A stretch of DNA of 64,000 nucleotides from Clarireedia homoeocarpa. Its lineage: Eukaryota > Ascomycota > Leotiomycetes > Helotiales > Rutstroemiaceae. Both the position numbers and the translations under genes were made by a program. Where the stretch lies: positions 496,001 to 560,000 of the forward strand of contig LNKV01000036.1 of NCBI GenBank assembly GCA_001465935.1, written 5' to 3'. The notes below the pieces were generated by a model that worked only from the letters and a program-made list of their open reading frames with translations, was not told the origin of the DNA and made no database searches. Below are positions 10,726 to 22,842 of the stretch, in pieces (position 1 is the stretch's first letter; each line of letters opens with the position of its first letter).

Positions 10726-13482
10726 CTTGCTAAGATTCAAAGACTATTCGCGCAAGAGATCAACTGGCTTAGGGTCCAAAACTAAGGTCCTATGGGAAAT
10801 GGAGACTGAAGAGCGAAACGAGTTATTCTTCCGCAGTGAGCTGAAGAGACGATGAAGGACTTTTGTTCACTGAGGACTCTCAGAAGTATCAGAGCAAGTA
10901 TATAGAAGGAAATCTCCCACAAGGCTGAATATAATGCCCGAGAATGGGGATATGGAGACCAGTAGGCTGGTAGGTAGTACGAATGCATGAGGACAAAGAC
11001 AGGGGAGATCAGTCGTACGAAGTAGAGATTCACTACCAAGTAGATCCACACGCAAACTAGCATGGTTGAAGGTGGCAGCATGTGTGGACCGAAGAAAAAA
11101 AAGGCGTGTGGGGAATTGTGACACTGCAAGTCGCAGTAGCAGTAGTAGTCAGTAGTAGCATGAATCTCCATCCGATCTCAGAATCACCACAACGGTGAGC
11201 GAGAGGGCTATGTGAGTAAGAAGTAAGATGCGACGGATGCGTAGCAAGCTAGCTTAAAGGAGGGCTTTGGGTATACAAAACACTTGACTTAGAGTCGTTT
11301 CTCTTAGCATTTTACGAGTAGATATCAGACAGAAGATAGCTAGTCAGTAAATGGCAGTAGTATTCGCATAGTAAGCTCTCACCTTTTTCTGCCCATCTTG
11401 TGAAAGCAAAAATAGAGGGAACAAGCATTTCAGCAGACTCATATACTTGGTATGTACACGTTGGCTATACTTACCTGGGTATCAATGTGCAATATCATGC
11501 CAAGCAGCTACCCTGAGATCAATCGCATATTTCGATTGTATCATTGCCCCTCACGAAATGTGAGGGTTTGCCGCATCCGGACTTTTCCCCTCATGAAATT
11601 TCGATTATACATTCGGGCCAGTCGGCTAAGATTTGGAAAGTACCCAGAGTAGTACGTAGCTGAAGAGCAAGAGTATCAATTGCCAATCGAAGGAGGAGAC
11701 CAAGGGCTAAAGTTCGTGTTCTGACTCGTTCATGCATGTTAAAAGAGGCGGCCATTTTCCATTCGACGCCAAATATAATACACTTGGAAGAAGTTGCCGG
11801 CTCCAATGCATCTTCAGGCATTGGAGCCAATTCACCGCAATCAGCATTTACTTGGCCTGTCCTTGCGCCTGGCATGGCGAAGAAAAATGGTATTTTGAAA
11901 CTTCTCGGTTTATGTGGAGATTTCCCGAGAGACAAGGACACTTGGCAAGACCTGGTGCAAGACTTTCAGAGGCGGGTTTGATACTGAGTTACTTTGAATG
12001 TGGTTGATGGATAATGTCAGCAGTTGGTGGACTGGTTTCTGATAGCTTTTCTGTTCTGTATTCTTTGTCTGTCTGGGGGTCTATCTGTCTGTCTGTCCAG
12101 TTTCTTGTTTGTTCTGGGAGTTCCAATCGATAAGTCCAAATCGATAGTCCAAACCGTCCAAGGATTGCATATCATCACGTTAAGTAGCTATCATGAATTG
12201 TGAAATGTGATAGGATTTTGACTCGGTGTAACGCAACGAAATGCAGAGGAACACTTTGAATGAGTGAAATTAGCATGTGCCCAATGCCCATCTAGGTGGA
12301 CCGGGATCGGGAGGATCGTAAAAGCTCAAGAGGATCAACAGCCAAAGCTCCCCCTCCGTAAATGATGCCGAATCTCTATGGCCATTGACGTGCATGAGCC
12401 GAGCGACCTGCATCGCCATTACCTTTGTAAGCTCACAACAAAGCCGAAAACATGGCACGGAGCGTATCGTTACGACTGCAAGTCTCTAGTGTACCAAGCA
12501 TTTCAAGTATTTCAAGTATGTCAAGTGTTTCCGTGCGACTGTCCGCATGGCTCAAATCCAGGGTTGTGATGTGGGAAGAGAGACGAGAGCTAGCCAGCAG
12601 TTCGGACCTCGTGGATTGGCCCGTCTCCCGTTGGCGTTCGACATTGGGTCTGCTATCACGCTCGACATCCGTGAGTGTTGTGTGGAGTGCCTCCGTTCCT
12701 CGTCGTTCGTCCTTCGCCCGTCGTCCATGCATGGGTATATGGATCAGTGTACCGTTGTACGTATCTGCGCGCGGCGGGATGTCGGGAGGCAGTTGGGGTC
12801 GACCTATCACAGAATCAGCCCTCTTTCAGAAGCCGGACGGGATCATTCCTTGTTGGACGGTGGTCTCCTCGATGGGACAATGCAAACGAGCCAGCTTATC
12901 GGTCTGTTCATCGCTTACGAGGTGATTGGGGACGGATCAACCTTTCGGTCGACTGCAAAGCTCCGCGAATGGTCGATTTCATCCATCAACGCAACTCTGG
13001 ATAAGTGAGATTTCTTCTAACTGCGATAGGTTAGTTTGGAGATTAAAAGTCGTGATAGAGTGTGTGGCTGCTGGCTCATGTTCTGGCTGCGGAGTTGATC
13101 GGTGGCGGAAGCTGGTTCTAGCTCGGATCGCATTAGTCAGCCGAGCTTCAATGCCAAAGGAATGCCGCCAGGCTGAGGAATTCTGCACACAAACACCAAA
13201 CACAAACTCATCAGCGGTGACACCGCCTTCCCAGTCACCTCAAAAGCCACGGGTTGGACGACATTGACCTGAGCGGCGGTCATCCTGTCTTTTTCGTCAT
13301 ACCTGGAAAAAACTCTCCGCTCCCTATCTCGAACAAATTCCACGTAGAAAGTTTATCGATCTTCGCCCGATCTGCTTTCACCTACATACCACTACTCCTC
13401 TTCCGCCAGCACGCCTTGCAGTTTGCACGGCCGAACCTGACCGACTATCCATTATCTGACGGCTTTCTTCACGGCTCCCACA
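10726..13482. other. 2.7 kb without a supported gene
   Basis: This lies between the divergent chitinase and yth1 genes. A GTCT run sits near 12066-12097 and a small (TTTCAAGTA)-like repeat near 12498-12530. From about 12430 to 13010 several frames on both strands are open together (for example 12547..13008 plus and 12433..12810 minus), but none gives a recognisable protein and splice support is lacking. It may be a GC-rich leader or promoter, or a decayed gene. Confidence 0.45.
10899..10904 (-). promoter_or_regulatory. TATA-like box upstream of the chitinase
   Basis: TATATA on the minus strand about 175 bp before the ATG at 10725. The position is plausible for a core promoter; there is no other support. 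Confidence 0.25.
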
Positions 13483-14318
13483 ATGGCTGAAATATTGCAG
13501 CAGCGGCCCAGTGCCTTTGCCGCACAAGCTTCAGCTTCGGCAGCGCAACAGATTCTAGAACACAAAGCTCCTGAGTACAGGTTCGCATTTACACCTTTTC
13601 TATTCAAGAACTTTCGCATGGGTATCTCGCCTAATCGGCCTACATGTAAAGCATATCTCCAAGGGCACTGTCCGCTAGGTACAAATTGCCCGGATAAACA
13701 TGTTACCGCCAATAACAGCTGGAATTTCAACAACCTGGTCTGCAAGCATTGGCTGAGAGGCCTTTGCAAGAAGGGGGAGACATGCGAGTTCCTTCACGAG
13801 TTTAATCTACGGAAAATGCCAGAATGCAACTTCTTTGTAAGGAATGGATACTGTTCCAATGGAGGTAGGTCTTAATGTCTCAATGCACATGCAGAATTAC
13901 ACTAATGCTGTCAGACGAATGTCTCTATTTACACGTAGACCCTGCTTCAAAAGTCGCCGCTTGTCCACATTATGAGAAGGGCTTCTGCCCCCTCGGTCCA
14001 CGATGCTCGAAGAAACACATCCGGAAATCCCTATGCGAGTTCTATCTAGCAGGATTCTGTCCTGAGGGTCCAAAATGCAAGAAGGCACATCCAAGATGGC
14101 CCACGGATTTGCCGAAACCGACCGTCAAGATTGAAAAAGACCCGGAAGAAATTGCTGAGGAACAAGCAAGATTAAGAGAAAATGCGGAAAGGGAAGAAGA
14201 TCGAGAAAGAGGCTTTGGGGGTGAAGGCGGAAGAGGCAGATGGAGAGGCGGATTCGGCGGCCGTGGAAGAGGCGGTGGAGGTGACCAAAGACGGCAACGA
14301 GGTCGTGGTCATTACTGA
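13483..14318 (+). CDS. yth1: Yth1/CPSF30, mRNA 3'-end-processing zinc-finger protein
   Basis: Two exons, 13483..13864 and 13915..14318, give 261 aa. Yth1 is the CCCH zinc-finger subunit of the cleavage and polyadenylation factor that binds pre-mRNA near the poly(A) signal. Five C-x7/8-C-x5-C-x3-H fingers follow one another: PTCKAYLQGHCPLGTNCPDKH, LVCKHWLRGLCKKGETCEFLH, the third split by the 50-nt intron (NGYCSNG / DECLYLH), ACPHYEKGFCPLGPRCSKKH and SLCEFYLAGFCPEGPKCKKAH. After the fingers come a charged linker and a Gly/Arg-rich tail (RGGFGGRGRGGGG) typical of filamentous fungal orthologues. The start ATG at 13483 is preceded by an A at -3. Confidence 0.96.
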
Positions 14319-15301
14319 AAAACTCTCAAGGATTTAATGGCATCAAACGCTCCACATATCATTGAAGCTGCAGCTGCAGGCTGTGCCGTATGCGGAGTAG
14401 TCATTGTGCGCATAAGCATGAGACAATCAACACGTGGTTTTTGCTTTGATGACAAAGCCCCCCAGAGGCGTCTCACCGTTTTGCTCACGCCATGACTTAA
14501 TTATAGACATATTCAAGCTCCCAGCTAGGACTTGCGATGGAAGCTCGATTTCGCAATACGGAAAGCCACATTGTTTTTTCAGCCATGCGGGTTAGCGATG
14601 CAAGGGCAATCTTTCCCCCTTACATTAGGAACCAATTCTTCAATATGCAGTAGAACAATTGAGCAGTAAGCCACTGTCTTGAGTTGTACATATTGCGCAT
14701 AAACAGTTTGGTGTACCATGCAGATGCCATCACACGTCTACCTGACTAGCCTTGACGCAGACGAATTTGGCAGATGAGGTGCTTCAAAGATTTGGTTCTT
14801 GGACATTGTGCATTGCACACATCTCGGCTGGAGTTGATATCATGATGATCTGCAGGGGATATTCTGCTCTACCGCTAGAAGGAGTAAAGATAGGCTGTGT
14901 ACGATAGAACTGTGATTGGTGGGGGTGTGGAGAGCAAAGGATAAATGTATCTGTATAAGAAAACAAAGGTAGCTATTTTACGGGCTACTACTTACTCTAC
15001 AAGTTCAAGGTTATGGATAATGCTAGGATACAATTCTATAATACTTCGCATATTGCATCAAATCCACATTCTTGAATCATTCGATTACTTTAGTGTATTT
15101 AAGAGTGGCTCATATAGCTATCAAAAACGAATAATTACATTCGAAAGCCAGCCAATATCATGAGAAGAGAGAGATACCATGCTATGTGCAGTGAAAATCC
15201 TTGCTATACGCCAGCCTGTTTATCCCAATATCCACAGTCCAAAATGAGCCATTCCCGTAAATACCATACCGTCCCCAACATGCTCAAAATAGATACTTGA
15301 T
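14319..15301. other. Intergenic, no gene seen
   Basis: 3' flanks of two convergent genes (yth1 and the DUF1776 gene). No RNA gene, repeat or supported frame. Confidence 0.6.
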
Positions 15302-16956
15302 TTAATGTCCACCATCCAAATCCATAACAGAAATAAACCCACTTCCACCCAACCCCGCTCTACTACTACCTAGCCCATCGCTTTCGGGCGTCAACCTCCC
15401 TGACAAACTCCCACTCGACCCTGCGCTTACACTATCGCTTCCGCCTCCGCCTCCGCTTCCGTATACGCTTCCATTTTGTCTCCCCTGAATATCATCTTCG
15501 CCTTTGTACTGCCTAACGCCCATCATCCATCCTACCAAGCCTCGTGGTACCCATGTCCCTATGAACCCGTAGATACTACTTCCCATGCCCACCCGCACCA
15601 CTTCACTTTTCTTCCTCTCCATAGCGTCAAAGACAGCATTGTTCAGTTCGCGTAGTGAGCTGCCTTTACCATGGCTTCCGCCTACAGACCCGCAGCCCAT
15701 CGCGTGCCCGACGTTTCCGCTGTTGAGAGTGGTGTAGTTCCGGGAATAGAGGTTGCGGGAGGTGGGATCCCATTCTTCGGAGGGGGAGCGGGAGTGGTTA
15801 CGTTGGGATTGGAGTTGGTTTTTGGGGGCGAAGAAGGAGAAGTCGAAGGTACCGAGCTTGAGGTGGACGACGGGGATGGAGAGGGGCGAGAGTTCGGAGC
15901 TGAGGATTTGAGTGAAGGTGTTTAGAAAGGCTGTTGTGGCGGATTCGGGGGCGTGGAATGAGGGGGATAGGGATGGGATGATGGTTGGAGTTAAGATGAG
16001 AACGGAGGGTTTAGGCGTATGTATCAAGTGACTTTGGCTACCGGCTTTTGCCGAAAATGGAAGTTTAGATAGTAAAGGTAAGAAGTTTTGCAGTGTAAGA
16101 ATTGGGTTGAGGAGCCGGGTATTGAGAAGATCTGATAGCGTAGACGCAGATAAGGTGGCGATTGGAGATGAGGGGTAGGTGAGAGACGGTATTAAAACAA
16201 GAGAACGGAAAACCAAATGATGTTGCTTTCCGCCAGGGAAAGGAGAATGCGGTGCTTGAAGAAAGGCCGTAAATCTCTCGATCGCGGCAGAAGCGCTCGA
16301 CGGCTGGAACCAGGTCAGTTTTCTGAGAATCGCGATGGACTGTGATGGAGACTTACGTCCACAATATCCATCATTAACGGTTTAATATCTGGTCGTGACT
16401 CATTTTGAACCATAACTTCCTCTTCTATCGTATTGCATACTATAAAAACAATAAAGCCCCTGCGCTCTAAGTCCAAAGAGATCGATCTCGTTATTGCTTC
16501 TGATGGGGATCCAGCAATGACAACGACTTCAGTCCTAGCACCAGACACAGCGCGCTTGGCTCTACGCTTCTTGCGGTAATTTGACTTCTTTTTGACGATA
16601 TAATATGTGGTTCCACCAAGCAATACGACGATAGCCCCGGTGAGAAGCTTGTTCTTTAGCACCCATTGTTCAACGCGGGTATAGACAGATTGAGGTGTAT
16701 GTATCATCGGTCGCGGAGGCGGGGCTGGTCGTGCAGATGGAGGTATCCATGATGCAGAGGCCAGTGACACTCTTATTGAGGCGGCGACTTTATCTATGTG
16801 CTTCTCGACATAATCAGCGACATCATTAGAGTATCGTTTTATGTCGTTTGGAACTGAAGATAGCTATCAAATCATGCAGTCAGTAGATATACAAATGTTT
16901 GTATGAATATGGTAACTTCTTACAACATCTAGAAAGGCTTGATCATCTGCAGACAT
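15302..16956 (-). CDS. DUF1776 family protein (SDR-like fold, membrane-anchored)
   Basis: Three exons, 16924..16956, 16357..16863 and 15302..16303, give 513 aa. The short first exon (MSADDQAFLDV) joins in phase 0 to LSSVPNDIKRYSNDVADYVE, a start typical of the fungal DUF1776 family. A hydrophobic segment NKLLTGAIVVLLGGTTYYIV (about residues 82-101) followed by a strongly basic stretch suggests a membrane anchor. It is followed by TEVVVIAGSPSEAITRSISL, which resembles the first beta-alpha unit of a Rossmann or short-chain-dehydrogenase fold, though without the GxxxGxG consensus. The C-terminus is Gly/Ser-rich. The family is reported as mitochondrial in yeast and its reaction is unknown. The start lies 406 bp from that of wss1 on the other strand. 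Confidence 0.88.
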
Positions 16957-17362
16957 CTTGGAATTATGTTCATATAAGGTTGTTGTGAACATTGATGATA
17001 TCTCACACGACTTTGGAGAAGGCTCGAAGTGTGGGGGTGGGGGCTCGGAAAGACTGTCCGGTTCATGCGGAATGAACGCATGGATACAGTAGCTTTTTGC
17101 ACCTTCTCTGCAATCATCGTTCAAAAACTTTCAGGTAGGCTCGATTGCGCGTTTCGGAATTCGATATGTCAGCCCTGCCAATAGTTTGCCTTCTTGATTA
17201 CAATAGAGATCCAGAAGTCTCGTAGGAACTGTTCATTTCGAATGTTCTAGAGAAGCTTTTGTTTTCTGATATATCTCACTCTGTTCTCAGGATTTATTTG
17301 GAGTCCCTGCGCGGCACATCGAGTTTTGTTCCACCCTCCCTTCTTTCCTTATTGTCGGCATC
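16957..17362. promoter_or_regulatory. Shared intergenic promoter of DUF1776 gene and wss1
   Basis: The two start codons diverge with 406 bp between them, so both promoters must lie here. No TATA box stands out; a pyrimidine-rich leader (about 17325-17350) precedes wss1. Confidence 0.55.
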
Positions 17363-18705
17363 ATGTCTAGTTTCCAGGAGCGTGATGCTTTGATATCTGC
17401 ATATTCACATCTAGGGAAAATGGGGCGCGGAGACGAGGCGCTTCATACTTTAAGAAAGATAGCTTCTCTAGTCAAACCCATCATGAGGGCACGGAGCTGG
17501 AGGGTTGGTACTTTAGCTGAATTTTACCCAGATCAACAGAATCTCCTAGGTATTTTCGACATTCGCTAATGCTGAGGTGGAGGGTGTTAATTCTGATAGG
17601 TATCAACGAAAACAGAGGCCAGAAGATATGTCTACGGCTAAGATACCCTGGCGACAAGAATCAATTTCTGCCTCTGGAACAAGTAGTTGACACGATGCTT
17701 CACGAATTATGCCACAACGAAATCGGTCCTCATAACCAGCAATTCCACGCTATGTGGGATCAGTTGCGAAAAGAATACGAAGGTCTACTTTCTAAAGGTT
17801 ACACCGGCGAAGGATTCTTGTCAGATGGTAAAAGATTGGGCGGACGACGAGTGCCACGACATGAGGCTCGACGGCTTGCTCGTATTGCGGCCGAGAAAAG
17901 ACAAGTTATGTCTGCCGGATCTGGGCAGAAACTTGGAGGTCGTGCAGTACCATATGGCACGGATATTCGAAAAGTCATTGTGGATGCGATCGAGCGACGC
18001 AACACCGTATTGAAAGGTTGTGGTGAAACAAAGATGAATAATAAGGAGATCAAGGATCTAGCAGATCAAGCGACACAAAATGGGTTCAAAACGCAGGCAG
18101 AAGAAGACGAAGCCAACGAAGCAGCCATTGCTCAAGCTATGTGGGAACTTGTCCAAGAGGATCAGAAGAAAGAATACGGAGACCTCTATATTGCTCCTTC
18201 TGCGCAAAACCCTACAGGCAACGGTGGCGGCAACCTTAGCCCAGAGGCTATTGATGAACCATTTAGGCACCCTCTGTCTTCGACCCGACGACCTTCTCAT
18301 CCTAATATAAGTTCTATAGGTCTGGGAACGACCGGACAGCGTCCATCTCATATAAGTCGCTTGGTTTTCGAAAATTCCAACAAAAAAGGAAAGACAACCA
18401 CAAAAGAACCTCCCAAGCCATCACCAGCACAGAACACCGCACCCCCAGTTCCAGCACTAACAGGATGGACATGTGAGATATGCACACTCCACAATCCAAT
18501 TGAATTCCTCTGTTGCGATGCATGTACCACAGAGCGGCCTGATAGCGTCACAAACCAAATTACCCGGGATGCGCAAAGGAAAGCTGCGGTGGCGAGACAG
18601 GCAAAACCAGAACCTCAGTTGTGGACATGTTCACGGTGTTCCACAAAGATGGAAACCCAATGGTGGAGTTGTTCTACCTGCGGCAAGGTCAAAGAAAGCT
18701 CTTGA
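17363..18705 (+). CDS. wss1: Wss1-type DNA-protein-crosslink metalloprotease (WLM domain)
   Basis: Exons 17363..17549 and 17600..18705 give 430 aa. Wss1/SPRTN-class proteases cut proteins covalently trapped on DNA. The N-terminal WLM domain covers about residues 1-190, with WRVGTLAEFYP and the zinc site HELCHNEIGPHNQQFH (His97, Glu98, His101, His107). The segment GRRVPRHEARRLARIAAEKR follows. Two RanBP2-type zinc fingers close the protein (GWTCEICTLHNPIEFLCCDA and LWTCSRCSTKMETQWWSC), likely ubiquitin/SUMO or nucleic-acid binding. The 50-nt intron sits in phase 1 and restores LLGINENRGQKI. The linker between protease and fingers is Ser/Pro-rich and probably disordered. Confidence 0.95.
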
Positions 18706-19326
18706 GAAGACTTCAATGAGGTTGATTTAAGAAGTAACGAATATATGATACGCACACTGGCATTGGTTGGGCAGGAGTTTGGGAAAAGTGGACAGGGAAA
18801 AAAGCGCCGGTTGAAGCGGGGCTTTGACGTGGCTAGATTGGTGTCATATTTAGGGGGGCTTCTAAGATTAATGATATATCTTCTTACAAACGACCATGGA
18901 CACAAATAACCCTTACGATTCACCATTATAAGCGTCGGACTGTGTATGCAGTAACCGCCTTACTGTCTTTGCCCGGCAGTCAATTGATCGTGGGTGACAT
19001 CATCAACACGTTTTGAGGCCCAAAACCGTACATCTTGTACCAGCCATCCCCAGCCTCGTCTACTCCACATTTATTACTGCCTCTTCGATATCCAACTTGC
19101 GTACTAAGCAAAATCAACTAGAACGATCAATTCCGAATTCCCCACCAGCAAATACTCCCGTTGTGCCAGAATCATAATCTGGCGCCCCACTTGCATCGCT
19201 TTCCCAACCAAGCAACGTGCTCTTTATACGTAAAGACATTGTTATACAATCTCCACCAGTTAATCAAAAGTCAACATCTTAACTACTGTCTCTCTTCACT
19301 ATCGCTTTACTTCCCCGCCAAAGAGC
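18706..19326. other. Intergenic, no gene seen
   Basis: 3' end of wss1 and promoter of the next gene; several C-rich blocks upstream of 19327 look like a 5' leader. Confidence 0.55.
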
Positions 19327-20419
19327 ATGGCGTCTAGACTAGGCTTCACACGTCCACTATCATTTACCCTATTCCTCCTCTTCCCTGTCGTCTTTGCCGT
19401 ATTCTCCTTCTCTCAACATTCTTGGCTCGTTACCGGCCGCTCATCTTTTTCCTCTCCTAGTGAAACTCTAGTCTTCACCCGGGGAAGCTGGCTAGGATGG
19501 GCTAAGTTATTTCATTTATGGTGTGTTTTGCGTATGTATTCTGTCCCTGCGGAAGCGACTATGTAGCACTCCATATTGACGTGAGCAACTACAGCAGCAG
19601 GCATGCTCCTGCCTTTGCAGTTCGTCCCGGCTTTAAGGAAGAAGTATAGGGCTGCTCATCGCTGGTCTGGAAGGATCTTGTTTTTGCTTCTTGTGGCTGG
19701 GAATACAGGTCTGTGGTAGAATTTCTTTATCGCTGTCACGCTCTTCATTTATACCTGCCTATCTGCATTATATTTTAATTCGTAAACTAACACGCCATCG
19801 ATTAAAGCTGGAATGGGTATATCCCACGCCTCGTTTGGTGGCACTATCGAAACGGTCATCTGGATTTACACGCTTGGGCCCATGGTCTTCTACTCGATGT
19901 GGAGGGCTTGGCGTACTGCATGGAAGAAAGATTATCAAGCACACAGAGTCTGGACGATTAGGACATGGGGATGGGCAGGCTCTGTTTGTTGACCTCTTAC
20001 TTTTTGCCTCATATAAGCATGAAGAAGTGACTAATGGACTCCAGATCCTAACAATGCGACCGACGATGTTCATTCTAGCCTGGTTGATTTGCTCGCCCTA
20101 CACGAGAACCTTCTATGCAGTAGGCACGTGCAAGTGGGTGGGGGAGATATACGAGAAGTTCGGGGTACCTACTGACGGGTTGGTGGAAAAGTATCCAACT
20201 TGTTTTGGTGGGTTGGATGGTAAGGGCTCATTTGTGAAACGGGACGTAGTTGTTGCGATAAGGACGGGGTTCAAGGGACCGGAAGAAAGGGCGGTGACTA
20301 TGAATATGACTTTCGGGACGGCGGGATGGCTAGCCATGGTTGTGCATATGGTGGTGATAGAGTGGTGGTTGAGTAGTGCTCGAGATAGTAGTACGGGAGT
20401 GAAAGGAAAGAGGAGTTGA
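19327..20419 (+). CDS. DUF2306-like multi-pass membrane protein
   Basis: Four exons, 19327..19531, 19595..19708, 19808..19983 and 20045..20419, give 289 aa. The order is an N-terminal span (FTLFLLFPVVFAVFSF), a loop, AGMLLPLQFVPALRRKYRAAHRW then ILFLLLVAGNTAG, TIETVIWIYTLGPMVFYSMW, the basic/His loop WKKDYQAHRVWTIRTW, a further span MFILAWLICSP, and a last span near WLAMVVHMVVIEWWL. The paired AHRW and AHRxW motifs and span spacing match DUF2306 membrane proteins, whose function is unknown. Intron 3 has a GTTTGT donor but a good CTAAT branch and CAG acceptor. Intron 1 ends in three consecutive CAG acceptors, all keeping frame (see findings). Confidence 0.85.
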
Positions 20420-22187
20420 GAGATGAAGAAGTGAGGGCAGATGGAGACGTGAAGCAGATGAAGACGTGAAAGGAGAAATAGAATGAGGCTAAGTTGGAGT
20501 CGAGATGCCAGCTGGAAGCCGAAATCGTTCGAAGTAATGAGAGAAGGCTGAATTCGAGTGGCCTCCCATTGGAGTTTAGACAACTTATCGAGAGATAATG
20601 ATAAGAAGTAGCCTGCTACAAGTATCTTCCTGACAGTGTGTGCGCGATGTTACAACACCTCGCAGGTGCATGTATACCGTTTCTGCATTGGAATCAACAG
20701 GTGAGTGAGAGGATGTGCGACCATACCATCAATGACCGCGAAGATCAAGCATTATAATTTCGGGAGCTTTTCGTCGGGATACGCTCGCAAGGTTACTCTG
20801 TATTTGCGGGTAGTCGAAAGTAGATCTGATAGGCTTTATCATCTGATCACGGTGGGTATGTCAATACGTTCATGATGCCTATATGTGATAAGCGGCGGGT
20901 ATTCTCCAGCTATGCTCCCTGATCAACAAAGATGGGATTTAGTGTGCCATCTAGACTCATGATCATACGATATAATCTTAAAACGGTAGAATAGAAGTGC
21001 CACATATTACCCTTTCGAACTTGCTTGCGGTGCCATTGCTAGATTGTATTGCATATGAGGTTTCTATACACAAACCTACATACAATAGAACCTTTCGTCC
21101 TTCAGTTACAGCACAACGACAAAAGACACCATCTTCGCGGAATATCGCCTACTCCTTCCTATTGTCTCTTCTCTGTAGAAATTCCTAACCTGATGGGTAT
21201 CGAGATTTTCTTTCCCATACCGAGTTCGAGACGCCTCGGAAAACCTGGGGATTCTAATCATAATCCAACCTTACAGTATCAACCCCATAGCTCTAATTTT
21301 GGCCAAGTCATCCACTTTGCAGGATCCCTTGGGACACTTTGCGCGTATCGAAGCTCGAGACCAAAGGCAGCAACACAGATTCAGAGTACTGAAGAAGTGC
21401 CCACATATGAAGCTTAAAGGAGATAAGCATTTCATCGCCTTCATCTGTGTTCAGTAATTTATCCGGGGGATATCCTCAATTTCCCATTGCCCCGTGCTAT
21501 TTTGGCGTCAACATCCAGCACCGTCCAATCATGGTTCCCTAATAAGCGCAGAACTTCCATGATTCCTTGCTCCTATCTTTGATTTCAGATTGCGGGAGGA
21601 ACTGGTGTTCGGGTCACACTTCATTAGCATTCCTTGTTATCTAAGTACCCTTAGCTTGACTCTGTCCATGGAAGTCTGTTTTCTGTTTCATGCATACAAT
21701 GTGTCAGGACAGGGACCGTTTACTGGGACCTTTCGTACCCAATCTTTCCATCGAGACGATGACACACGCTTATTCTCCTCTCACCCACATCAGGACAAGA
21801 GGATGGGAGGCTTTTTGATGGCCCGATGGTTCGGTACTGGAGGGTAGCTGGGGATGCAAGTGCCAGCATTCGGCATTGATCATGCATTGTCTTCTGTCCA
21901 ACGGCCAAGGTTCCACGGCATTGTGCACACTGCTATCAGTCCGTCGATCTTTGGGGACGTGCTTTGGTCCTTCCTGCCTGGTTCTTTAGCATGGAAATGA
22001 TGCGTAGCCTCCTATGCTTAGCGCGATGCAAGCCAGGAATACAAGGTGATCTGATATATAGAAATAATGAGGCGACACACACGCACACCCCCATCTCATT
22101 GCGTTTATTTCTTGTGCTCTTGTTCAGACTTCGACTCATGTTTTGGATACCTGTTATGAGAGTCTGCAAGCGGCAGAACTATTCACT
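20420..22187. other. 1.8 kb without a supported gene
   Basis: Short frames (for example 21049..21417 plus) do not resemble anything and lack convincing starts or splice sites. It may contain a promoter for the gene that follows or decayed sequence. Confidence 0.45.
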
Positions 22188-22764
22188 ATGTTCTTAGTGT
22201 TCACTTTAGTTTTGTTTATCAGTATGGTGCTGGCATCATCGTCGGTCTTATCACCCCCTGGAGATTTCATCAACCCAAGTCCAAAAGCAACGTCTAATCC
22301 GTCATGGTTTGTTGAAAGTCAACAAGTTATATCATGGACAACCAGTCTCACCAATTATGCAATTGCAATTTGGAGTGAAAACCCTTCGAATTCCGGCACT
22401 TTTAGGTATGCAACACGAATAGATGGCTTTCTAGGTTTCACTAACGAAGAGCTCTAGAATCTTACGATGGATCCAAAATGTCATTGAATTGGACAGTGCA
22501 GACTTACGAACTTCCCCTATCTTCTTCACCAGTCTTCTACCTTCTACTAGTAAGCTACCGATCCCTATCTTGATACCACTGCCTTAACCTATTCAGTCTT
22601 GGGAGTCGCAAAGACCGTTTATTTCAATTGAAGCCCGATTCCCTTCGTTCTTATCTGCGTCGCCTTTGCCATCTACTTTATCCGAGCACGGCGTCTTCGT
22701 GCTACTGAGAATCCTCCTCGTTACCAATATTCATACTACGTAGGGTATAGACATCGGCCAAATC

Positions 22765-22765
<1 letters not shown>
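22188..22765 (+). pseudogene. Secreted/type I membrane protein gene, probably disrupted
   Basis: Starts at ATG 22188 with a clear signal peptide (MFLVFTLVLFISMVLASSS), then an ectodomain with NPSWFVESQQVISWTTSLTN and IAIWSENPSNSGTF. A probable intron starts at 22408 (GTATGC). An acceptor AG after CTAACGAAG then restores SYDGSKMSLNWTVQTYELPL. This resembles a Leotiomycete family of extracellular proteins with W-T-x and NWTVQTY motifs followed by a YFN motif and one membrane span. Here TVYFN (to 22628) is followed by an in-frame TGA at 22629-22631. After the stop the same frame continues as SPIPFVLICVAFAIYFIRAR, a good membrane span with a basic stop-transfer, then RYQYSYYVG, up to a long T tract. 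I infer a recently broken gene. A missed small intron or a sequencing error is the alternative. Confidence 0.5.
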
Positions 22766-22804
<39 letters not shown>

Positions 22805-22815
22805 CTTTTTTTTTT
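22766..22815 (+). repeat. Poly-T tract (about 49 T, one C)
   Basis: Near-pure T run interrupted by one C at 22805. It sits just after the apparent cytosolic tail of the broken membrane-protein gene and before the ORF at 22843. It could be part of an intron (GTATAG donor, GTAAG end) or a poly-A insertion scar of a retroelement on the minus strand; its length in the assembly may be unreliable. Confidence 0.85.
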
Positions 22816-22842
22816 GTAAGAAATAAATCTCCTACTACGCCC

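Noticed and set aside
10726..10740. Upstream TTG start for the chitinase
   Set aside because: ATG at 10725 is a better start and the extra residues add no signal peptide.
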